From assembly GCA_964485585.1 (NCBI GenBank), contig CAZAJT010000060.1, forward strand, positions 1 to 5,027: a DNA stretch of 5,027 nucleotides, read 5' to 3'. The position numbers were made by a program, and so were the translations under genes. The stretch's first letter is position 1. Each line of letters opens with the position of its first letter. This DNA comes from CAZAJT01 sp964485585. Lineage in GTDB: Bacteria; Patescibacteriota; Microgenomatia; UBA1406; GWC2-37-13. Below, in pieces: positions 1 to 4,327 of this stretch. Under the pieces are notes generated by a model. The model saw only the letters and a program-made list of their open reading frames with translations, had not been told where the DNA came from and did not search any database.

Positions 1-55
1 CTCGCATGCGCGAGAGATTCCTCGACCCCGATTGAATCGGGGCTCGGAATGACAA
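1..55 (+). repeat. Right half of palindromic intergenic element (copy A, cut by window start)
   Basis: The 55 bases are identical to 2349-2403. The segment contains the hairpin CTCGC-ATGC-GCGAG, the word GAGATTCC, a second hairpin CCCCGATT-G-AATCGGGG and the terminal word TCGGAATGACA. In the complete copies (971-1075, 2277-2403) this half is preceded by a left half starting TGTCATTCTGA, which would lie outside the window here. It ends 18 bp before the GIY-YIG pseudogene start. Confidence 0.9.
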
Positions 56-73
56 TATCGTAACATCTTGTAT

Positions 74-361
74 ATGAAAAATAACTACTATGTCTACATA
101 CTGACGAATAAATCTTTCACGCTATATATTGGTGTCACTAATGATCTTGAATAAAGAGTATGGCAACATAGAAATAAAATCGTTGATGGCTTTACCAAAC
201 GATATAAGATAGATAAGCTTGTTTATTTTGAAGAATACAAGGACGTTGAAGAAGCTATAAGAAGAGAAAAACAGTTAAAAGGATGGAAGCGGAAGAAAAA
301 GATGGTGCTTATTAAAAGTAGTAATGCTGCCTTTGAGGATTTAAGTAGACGGTGGAAGTAA
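74..361 (+). pseudogene. GIY-YIG family endonuclease, broken by one in-frame stop
   Basis: Reading from the ATG at 74 gives a 95-codon frame that ends at TAA 359-361 but has an internal TAA at 152-154 (codon 27). Both sides of the stop match the small solitary GIY-YIG nucleases: YYVYIL at residues 5-10 and LYIGVTNDLE at 17-26 before it, then RVWQHRNK, DGFTKRY, KLVYFEEY and AIRREKQLKGWKRKKK after it. Length and end points are those of an intact family member, so a single substitution (for example AAA or GAA to TAA) is the simplest explanation. No ATG in frame just downstream would rescue the C-terminal part. The family cuts DNA with a metal-dependent GIY-YIG domain; the role of these stand-alone forms is unknown. 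Palindromic repeat copies flank it on both sides. A sequencing or assembly error cannot be excluded. Confidence 0.9.
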
Positions 362-434
362 TCCCGCATACGCCGCGTCAAACGCGGCTTCGCGGGAGAT
401 CCTTCCCCCGCCTTTGGCGGGGTCAGGATGACAA
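362..434 (+). repeat. Variant right-half copy of the palindromic element
   Basis: It begins at the first base after the GIY-YIG stop codon. A two-part hairpin (TCCCGC 362-367 with GCGGGA 392-397, inner GCCGCGT 372-378 with ACGCGGC 382-388) is followed by GAGATCCTT, a second hairpin (CCCCGCC 406-412 with GGCGGGG 416-422) and the terminal word TCAGGATGACAA. Same order of parts and same orientation as 1-55, but with different stem sequences. Confidence 0.85.
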
Positions 435-440
435 CGTTTC

Positions 441-459
441 CCCCTCTTAAGAAGAGGGG
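441..459. terminator. Short perfect hairpin downstream of rpiB (possible terminator)
   Basis: CCCCTCTT at 441-448 pairs with AAGAGGGG at 452-459 around a 3-base loop, an 8-bp perfect stem. It lies 11 bases past the rpiB stop on the minus strand. Neither strand carries a U-tract right after the stem, so a classical Rho-independent terminator is not shown; it may be another small dispersed hairpin. Confidence 0.4.
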
Positions 460-470
460 ATAAATTGAGA

Positions 471-908
471 TCACGCATCTAGCTTGCGGAGGCGGCGGAG
501 ATATTTTTCCTCAGTTTTTGGTTTTGATTCCAGAAAAGTATCGACGAACTCTTTTGCTTTTTCAAAATCAACGTAGTCTGAAGGAATGGAAAGGACATTG
601 GCATGATCATTTTCCCGCATGTGTTGTACCTGATGATTATCAAACCCTATGCCGCATCGTATTCTTTTGAAACGATTTGCCGCAATTGCAACACCAACTC
701 CCGAACCGCAGACGACAATTCCTAAAAACTCTTCCGGGTGCTGAAGAATAGCTTTTGCCACTTTTTGCGCAAAGTCAATATAGTCGTCTTCTGCCTGATA
801 CTCGTAACTGCCGAGATCTTCAACGCGTATATTTTTATCTTGCAGGTATTCGATGAGTTTATTTTTCATCTCGAAGCCGCGGTGGTCGGCTCCGATGAAG
901 ATGGTCAT
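471..908 (-). CDS. rpiB: Ribose-5-phosphate isomerase B
   Basis: Interconverts ribose 5-phosphate and ribulose 5-phosphate in the cytosolic non-oxidative pentose phosphate pathway. The 145-residue product has the usual RpiB/LacA length and landmarks: GADHRGFEMK at residues 6-15, EDLG at 30-33, DDYIDFA at 41-47, VVCGSGVGVAIAAN at 65-78 with the presumed catalytic Cys67, and ANVLSIPSDYVDF at 103-115. The Cys supports RpiB rather than LacA. The segment before ANVL reads RENDH, so the His expected where many RpiB proteins have REHN is Asn100, with His102 two residues on. I chose the ATG at 908 because family similarity starts there and a -10 box sits six bases upstream. The frame stays open to 1160, but that 84-codon extension translates repeat DNA and crosses the promoter. 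It is divergent from the TatD gene. The stop is TGA. Confidence 0.95.
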   Translation of the reverse strand: MTIFIGADHRGFEMKNKLIEYLQDKNIRVEDLGSYEYQAEDDYIDFAQKVAKAILQHPEEFLGIVVCGSGVGVAIAANRFKRIRCGIGFDNHQVQHMRENDHANVLSIPSDYVDFEKAKEFVDTFLESKPKTEEKYLRRLRKLDA

Positions 909-914
909 GATTTT

Positions 915-923
915 AGTATAACA
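915..923 (-). promoter_or_regulatory. Extended -10 promoter of rpiB, leaderless
   Basis: On the minus strand TGT-TATACT is followed by AAAATC and then ATG. With initiation about 7 bases after the -10 box, transcription would start at or next to the ATG. A TTGACA word lies upstream (rc of 935-940), but only 14 bases from the box, so the extended -10 TG may matter more. The same layout precedes the glycosyltransferase gene. Confidence 0.65.
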
Positions 924-970
924 CACATTAGTAATGTCAAATCTCAAATGTATACACAAGTTTCGCACCT

Positions 971-1075
971 TGTCATTCTGACCCCGCCTCTGGGCGGGGG
1001 AAGAATCTCCGACGTATGACGGTACTCGCATGCGCGAGAGATCCTTCGGTCGCTTACGCTCCCTCAGGATGACAA
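971..1075. repeat. Complete nested palindromic element (copy B)
   Basis: Order of parts: TGTCATTCTGA (971-981), a GC-rich hairpin around 982-999, AAGAATCTCC (1001-1010), a 14-base spacer, hairpin CTCGC-ATGC-GCGAG (1025-1038), AGATCCTT, a region with partial pairing, then TCAGGATGACA (1064-1074). The outer ends are inverted copies matching at 10 of 11 bases, and AGAATCTC faces GAGATCCT, so the element is nested inverted repeats with hairpins between. It lies between the divergent rpiB and TatD promoters. Confidence 0.85.
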
Positions 1076-1087
1076 CCGCGAAAGTCG

Positions 1088-1100
1088 TGGTATAGTAAAA
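1088..1100 (+). promoter_or_regulatory. Extended -10 promoter of the TatD gene
   Basis: TGG-TATAGT-AAAA at 1088-1100 has the same form as the boxes before rpiB and the glycosyltransferase. Unlike those, the ATG is 53 bases past the box, and the intervening leader is almost entirely heptamer repeat. No convincing -35 was seen, as expected for an extended -10 type. Confidence 0.6.
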
Positions 1101-1104
1101 TTTT

Positions 1105-1149
1105 AGATTTAAGTTGCAGATTTGCGATTTGAGATTTAAGATTTGAGAT
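1105..1149 (+). repeat. Heptanucleotide repeat array filling the TatD leader
   Basis: About six degenerate 7-base units of the form (A/C)GATTT(A/G) run from 1105 up to the start codon, with one 6-base unit at 1112-1117. The array ends in AGAT directly against ATG, so it would form the whole 5' untranslated leader. It is related to arrays at 2993-3041 and 4916-4957. There is no Shine-Dalgarno word within it. Confidence 0.75.
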
Positions 1150-1983
1150 ATGTTTGACACTCACTGTCATCTTAATTTTTCAAGGTTCCAAGGGAAAGTT
1201 GATGCCGTTGTTGGTGATGCACTTGTACAGGGAGTAACGCATATTCTCGTACCGGGAACTGATGTCGAAAGCTCGCAGAGGGCAGTTGACATAGCAAATC
1301 AGTACGAAAATGCATATGCGGCGGTCGGGATTCATCCACATCATGTGTATAAGTTTGGCGTTATGAACTATGAGTTTGGAGAGAAAATTGATTCTTCATT
1401 AATAGAGATAGAACAATTATTGAAGCGTGACAAAGTTGTGGCGGTGGGGGAGGTGGGGGTGGATCGGCATCCCTATCGCACCACAAAATACAAACCTTAC
1501 AGCGTTGATGAAAAGTTTATTGAGTTACAGAAAGAACTATTAATGAGGCAAATTGATTTGGCCTTACAATATGATAAGAGTCTCATTCTTCACAATAGAG
1601 AAGCAAAACAGGATTTGTATGCCGCGCTAGGGGAATGTTGGGATGATCGGTTGCGAGGAAAAACCGTATTTCATTGCTGCGAGCCAGATGAAGAATTATT
1701 GGCATTTGCGAGAGAGCATGATATTTATATTGGCATTGATGGTGATATTACCTATACTCCGGAGAAACAGGAGTTTGTCAAAAAAGTGCCGCTTGACAAA
1801 CTCGTGCTTGAAACTGACGCGCCATTCTTGCTTCCCGAACCACTGCGGTCGCAGAAGAGATTCCCGAATGAGCCGAAGAATTTAGTGCTGATTGCTGAGT
1901 TTATTGCAGAGATTCTCAAAGTTCCGTTTGACAAACTGACGGAGATTACGATGGAGAATAGTAAGCGGGTATTTAGTAGATAG
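1150..1983 (+). CDS. tatD: TatD-family metal-dependent hydrolase (DNase-like)
   Basis: A TIM-barrel metallo-hydrolase of the TatD family, whose members are cytosolic metal-dependent DNases, often 3'-5' exonucleases. The 277-residue length is close to the usual 255-270. Metal and active-site landmarks are present in order: DTHCH (His5, His7), AVGIHPHH at 58-65, GEVGVD with Glu101, ILHNREA with His148, FHC with His175 and LETDAPFL with Asp223. The C-terminal FPNEPKNLVLIAEFIAEIL and NSKRVF are family typical. Two oddities: an insert-like stretch RHPYRTTKYKPYS after GEVGVD, and FHCCEPD where most members have FHCFSG; I recall both from Patescibacteria homologues. The ATG at 1150 begins the conserved sequence and no Shine-Dalgarno precedes it. 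Which TatD paralogue this is cannot be told, so the symbol is generic. The stop TAG opens a heptamer-repeat hairpin. Confidence 0.93.
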   Translation: MFDTHCHLNFSRFQGKVDAVVGDALVQGVTHILVPGTDVESSQRAVDIANQYENAYAAVGIHPHHVYKFGVMNYEFGEKIDSSLIEIEQLLKRDKVVAVGEVGVDRHPYRTTKYKPYSVDEKFIELQKELLMRQIDLALQYDKSLILHNREAKQDLYAALGECWDDRLRGKTVFHCCEPDEELLAFAREHDIYIGIDGDITYTPEKQEFVKKVPLDKLVLETDAPFLLPEPLRSQKRFPNEPKNLVLIAEFIAEILKVPFDKLTEITMENSKRVFSR

Positions 1984-2059
1984 TATCTAGTATTTAGGAG
2001 AAGTCGCTTTTGAAATGTATTTCTTAAATACTAAATTCTAAATACCATATACTATCTAC
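1976..2059. terminator. Long imperfect hairpin of heptamer repeats between convergent genes
   Basis: The 11-base arm 1976-1986 pairs perfectly with 2049-2059. After a 4-by-4 internal loop, 1991-1999 pairs with 2036-2044 (one G-U). The arms consist of TAGTAT(C/T)-type heptamers, and each arm contains one stop codon: TAG 1981-1983 of TatD and, on the minus strand, TAG 2058-2056 of the small membrane protein gene. Its place suggests a shared bidirectional terminator or 3'-end stabiliser, but it is AT-rich with no U-tract. Confidence 0.55.
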
Positions 2060-2250
2060 CAAAATATCAGCGAAAGAATCACTGCGAGGACAAGGCCGGT
2101 TTCATAGGAATGCATCCACCAGCCCATTGCAGCGCCGAGGACAAAAAACCCACCCATGAGTAATAGATTGAACTGCTTTTTTATGCCGATGGCAAAGTGA
2201 ACGACCATGATGTAGACTGCTGAAATTGCAATGTATAGTAGTAAGTCCAT
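2056..2250 (-). CDS. Small hydrophobic membrane protein of unknown function
   Basis: A 64-residue product from an ATG at 2250. It is strongly hydrophobic, with likely membrane segments at about residues 3-23, 28-46 and 52-64, separated by a short basic turn (KKQ, 24-26) and a short polar turn (HSYE, 47-50). No family is recognised. Features for a real gene: an ATG start, varied codon use, sensible membrane topology, no repeat DNA in the frame, and compact convergent packing against TatD. The third segment ends abruptly at Trp64, where the heptamer-repeat hairpin supplies the stop, so an ancestral protein may have been longer. No Shine-Dalgarno and no good -10 box were seen. It could be a fragment of a larger membrane protein. 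Confidence 0.65.
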   Translation of the reverse strand: MDLLLYIAISAVYIMVVHFAIGIKKQFNLLLMGGFFVLGAAMGWWMHSYETGLVLAVILSLIFW

Positions 2251-2276
2251 AGTGATATGTTTGTGTTTGGCAAGAT

Positions 2277-2403
2277 GTCATTCTGACCCCGCCTTGGCGG
2301 GAGAAGAATCTCCGGCGAATGCCGAGTCAGACTCGGCGAATGCCGGTACTCGCATGCGCGAGAGATTCCTCGACCCCGATTGAATCGGGGCTCGGAATGA
2401 CAA
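2277..2403. repeat. Complete nested palindromic element (copy D) with internal duplication
   Basis: The plan is that of 971-1075: TGTCATTCTGA (2277-2287), a CCCGCC-TT-GGCGGG hairpin, AGAATCTCC, a middle block, hairpin CTCGC-ATGC-GCGAG, GAGATTCCTCG, hairpin CCCCGATT-G-AATCGGGG, then TCGGAATGACA. The middle block carries a 12-base direct repeat CGGCGAATGCCG at 2313-2324 and 2334-2345 around a small hairpin (2322-2336), an extra module of about 21 bases relative to copy B. Bases 2349-2403 are identical to 1-55. Confidence 0.88.
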
Positions 2404-2408
2404 CGAAC

Positions 2409-2450
2409 TCCCAACTCAGCTCGCTAAGCGAAGCCTTGGCGAAGTTGGGA
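2409..2450. repeat. Hairpin overlapping the 3' end of the glycosyltransferase gene
   Basis: TCCCAACT (2409-2416) pairs with AGTTGGGA (2443-2450), with an inner stem around CGC-TAA-GCG (2422-2430). It supplies the glycosyltransferase stop codon (rc of 2416-2418) and its last codons, and could help end transcription. There is no U-tract. It abuts the palindromic element that ends at 2403. Confidence 0.6.
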
Positions 2451-3477
2451 ACTCAGAACCAATTTGTTCCAGGGCTTTCATAAAATCTTCTCTGAATGTT
2501 TTTACATTGAATTTTTGAGTGCGCTCGTAAGCGTTGTTACCAAGCCTATCCCGTAGTTTTTTGTCTGAGAGCATCTGCTCCATTGCTTTTGCAATAGCTG
2601 AGGGATCTTCCGGATCAACAAACAATGCAGTGTTTGCAGCAGTTTCATGGAAGATGGGGCGATCGGCCAGGATTGAGGGAGTTTTTTGGGAAGCGGCTTC
2701 AAAATAGGAAAATCCAAAGCCTTCATCGCGGGAGACGAGAAGATTTGCAATAGCATTTTTATAGTAATATATGAGTTCTTCATCTTTCACAAATCCCGGA
2801 AATATGAAGCGATTGTCTAGTTTTACCAGAGCAGTAAATTGAAGCAATTCCCGCTGCCACGGATGTCTGAGTGTTGATGGTTGCGTAAAGACGTTGCCGA
2901 CGAAAACGCAGTTAGCGTTGATTATGCGGAGTGCTTTTGCGATATTGACAAGATTTTTATTCCACGTTGCGTCGCCGACGTAGATAAAGTAGGGATCTTG
3001 GATCTTAGATCTTAGATCTTGGATCTTGGATGTTAGATGTTGGAAGAAGATGGGTTTGAGAGCGGGGGAGATGACGATGATTTTTTCTTCAGGAATTTTC
3101 AACAGAGTAATGACATCTTTTTTACTCGCGTGTGAATCAGTGAGAATGAGATCGTAGTTTTTTAGTGCGAGATTATTCATCGCGATATTTATCTTTCCTT
3201 TTACTCCCGATTCAAAATGATCAGAATATTTTAGTGGAATCAAATCGTGGATCACTGCAATCTGTCTGCGCGCTATACGTTTCATGAGGAGGGGTGGTTT
3301 GAACAGATCGAAAAAAGGGTTGACAAATATGCTATTTATCGGTACCATAGCGAGCGTGCCGGTGAAGATAATTTCTTCAGGAAAGGCATCATGCAGGAGC
3401 TGCAGATATCTTCCTATTCCCCGCACTTTACTTAAGTGGTCGCGAATTGTCGGATCGAATATGTATAGCGGAAGCAT
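2416..3477 (-). CDS. Glycosyltransferase, family 4 / group 1 type
   Basis: A 353-residue retaining glycosyltransferase of the GT-B fold, expected to move a sugar from a nucleotide-sugar to a lipid-linked or surface glycan at the cytoplasmic face of the membrane; donor and acceptor cannot be read from sequence. The N-terminal domain shows VRGIGRYLQLL at 18-28, AVIHDLIPLKY at 74-84 and LILTDSHASKKDV at 110-122. The C-terminal domain starts at PYFIYVGDATWNKNL (162-176), then FPGFVKDEEL and the E-x7-E motif Glu252-GFGFSYF-Glu260, with FHETAANTALFVDPED and AIAKAMEQML. Residues about 147-161 are encoded by a heptamer tandem repeat, and the last dozen (from about 342) by a hairpin repeat. I chose ATG 3477, which has a -10 box six bases upstream; a TTG at 3498 would add seven residues but precedes that box. 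It is divergent from the carbonic-anhydrase-like gene. Confidence 0.92.
   Translation of the reverse strand: MLPLYIFDPTIRDHLSKVRGIGRYLQLLHDAFPEEIIFTGTLAMVPINSIFVNPFFDLFKPPLLMKRIARRQIAVIHDLIPLKYSDHFESGVKGKINIAMNNLALKNYDLILTDSHASKKDVITLLKIPEEKIIVISPALKPIFFQHLTSKIQDLRSKIQDPYFIYVGDATWNKNLVNIAKALRIINANCVFVGNVFTQPSTLRHPWQRELLQFTALVKLDNRFIFPGFVKDEELIYYYKNAIANLLVSRDEGFGFSYFEAASQKTPSILADRPIFHETAANTALFVDPEDPSAIAKAMEQMLSDKKLRDRLGNNAYERTQKFNVKTFREDFMKALEQIGSEFPTSPRLRLAS
2993..3041 (-). repeat. Seven-unit heptanucleotide tandem repeat inside the glycosyltransferase gene
   Basis: Seven uninterrupted 7-base units of the form (A/G)GAT(C/G)TT on the plus strand. Read in the gene's frame it encodes the near-duplicate SKIQDLR-SKIQDP at residues 150-162, since three heptamers equal seven codons. 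It lies in the linker between the N-terminal Rossmann domain and the C-terminal domain, where extra residues are tolerated. This is the same repeat family as 1105-1149 and 4916-4957. Confidence 0.85.
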
Positions 3478-3483
3478 TATTTT

Positions 3484-3492
3484 ATTATAGCA
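3484..3492 (-). promoter_or_regulatory. Extended -10 promoter of the glycosyltransferase gene, leaderless
   Basis: On the minus strand TGC-TATAAT is followed by AAAATA and then ATG at 3477. Spacing and flanks are the same as for rpiB. No -35 match was found at the usual distance. Confidence 0.65.
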
Positions 3493-3510
3493 AGGCAAAG
3501 GGTAAAGGGA

Positions 3511-3516
3511 TATAAT
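3511..3516 (+). promoter_or_regulatory. -10 box of the carbonic-anhydrase-like gene, near-leaderless
   Basis: A perfect TATAAT lies eight bases before ATG 3525, so initiation would fall at or just before the start codon. It lacks the upstream TG seen in the other three promoters and has no clear -35. With the minus-strand box at 3484-3489 it forms a divergent promoter pair in a 47-bp gap. Confidence 0.55.
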
Positions 3517-3524
3517 ATCTACTT

Positions 3525-4313
3525 ATGGAAAAAATAATTTTTACCAAAGAACAAGTGTATGAGTTAGTGACGGAGAATCGATACGAAGTTGATCCGGAGA
3601 AAAAATTTCAAAGCAGATGCATTGATGGACGGTATGAAAATAGCAGCGATCTTCCGGCGCTTGCGATTCCCGGGGCAGACGCCGGAGAGATCGGGATCGT
3701 CGCTGCAGCCGGTCAAACATATGGCTTCACCGTTGACTTACAAAAAACCGCAGATACGATCGTGGAAACAGTTGGTGGTATCCAGCAATTCAATTTTCAT
3801 ACGGATTCCCACGCAGATCCGTCGGTACCTGCAGGTGGGTGTGGACATATACGATTGATTACTTCTGAGTTTGAACGATATCGCACGACCAAAGAATTCG
3901 CTGCGTTTCTCAATAGGTATCTCCAACAGGCAAAAAAGAACGGCGCTCATGAAACGAGATTGCAAGAAGACCATGGAGAAAGTGCCGTTCTTGTCATTAC
4001 CGGCTCTCATAGCGTACAAACACAGTGTCGCATGCAAACAGAAGGAGGAGTGAAAAACGTGCAAGTGTTTGTTTTTCACTCATCATTGGTGAACGAAAGG
4101 CACAAAGCGTTGGTGGAAAAATTGATTAAAAATCGGGCGGTTGAGATAATTGAAGGATGCGATGCTGACTATTTGTATACTGTATTATCGGAAATTACCG
4201 ATATTCATCTGTTTGAAACAATGAAGCACTTAGCGAAGGGGCTACCCATTTACGGCATTAACTTTCAAGACGACGGGGATTTTGAGATGGTGGATTTGGG
4301 GAATGTTAAGTAA
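3525..4313 (+). CDS. Carbonic-anhydrase-like metalloprotein (beta/CDCA/CsoSCA type), function unproven
   Basis: A 262-residue protein that I do not recognise by overall sequence. Its first half carries the landmarks of beta-type carbonic anhydrases and relatives: Cys32-Ile-Asp34-Gly-Arg36 (the C-x-D-x-R metal ligand and Asp-Arg dyad), PGADAGEIGIVAA at 49-61 in the place of the R-N-A-G segment, then FHTDSH at 91-96 and GGCGH at 104-108. His96 and Cys106 are ten apart; as I recall, the metal His and Cys are ten apart in diatom cadmium carbonic anhydrase and eleven in carboxysomal CsoSCA, against three in ordinary beta enzymes. His92 is an alternative ligand. If active it would hydrate CO2 in the cytosol; no signal peptide or membrane segment is seen. 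The C-terminal half (about 150-262) has no motif I can name. It is probably cotranscribed with the HD-domain gene 14 bp downstream. Start: ATG with TATAAT eight bases upstream. Confidence 0.55.
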   Translation: MEKIIFTKEQVYELVTENRYEVDPEKKFQSRCIDGRYENSSDLPALAIPGADAGEIGIVAAAGQTYGFTVDLQKTADTIVETVGGIQQFNFHTDSHADPSVPAGGCGHIRLITSEFERYRTTKEFAAFLNRYLQQAKKNGAHETRLQEDHGESAVLVITGSHSVQTQCRMQTEGGVKNVQVFVFHSSLVNERHKALVEKLIKNRAVEIIEGCDADYLYTVLSEITDIHLFETMKHLAKGLPIYGINFQDDGDFEMVDLGNVK

Positions 4314-4327
4314 GTTTAACTAACAAC

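Noticed and set aside
152..154. Recoding of TAA as a sense codon
   Set aside because: TAA also ends the 3525-4313 gene, and no known bacterial code of this group reassigns TAA; a nonsense mutation or error is simpler.
441..459. Classical Rho-independent terminator
   Set aside because: The stem is good but no U-tract follows on either strand, so it is listed only as a possible terminator.
223..474. Minus-strand 83-codon frame across the left end
   Set aside because: It runs antisense to the GIY-YIG pseudogene and through repeat hairpins; its start reads as translated repeat rather than a protein family.
738..1019. Plus-strand 93-codon frame
   Set aside because: Antisense to rpiB and ends inside the repeat element; no family features.
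909..1160. 84-codon N-terminal extension of rpiB in an open minus-strand frame
   Set aside because: It translates the palindromic element and heptamer leader, crosses the rpiB promoter, and RpiB similarity begins at the ATG at 908.
2181..2414. Minus-strand 77-codon frame
   Set aside because: Mostly the palindromic element translated, a common source of spurious proteins, and it overlaps the start of the more convincing small membrane gene.
2993..3041. CRISPR array
   Set aside because: The units are contiguous 7-mers without spacers, and no cas gene is present.
3478..3498. TTG start for the glycosyltransferase adding seven residues
   Set aside because: It would place the start codon upstream of the TATAAT box; the ATG at 3477 fits both the promoter and the usual N-terminus.
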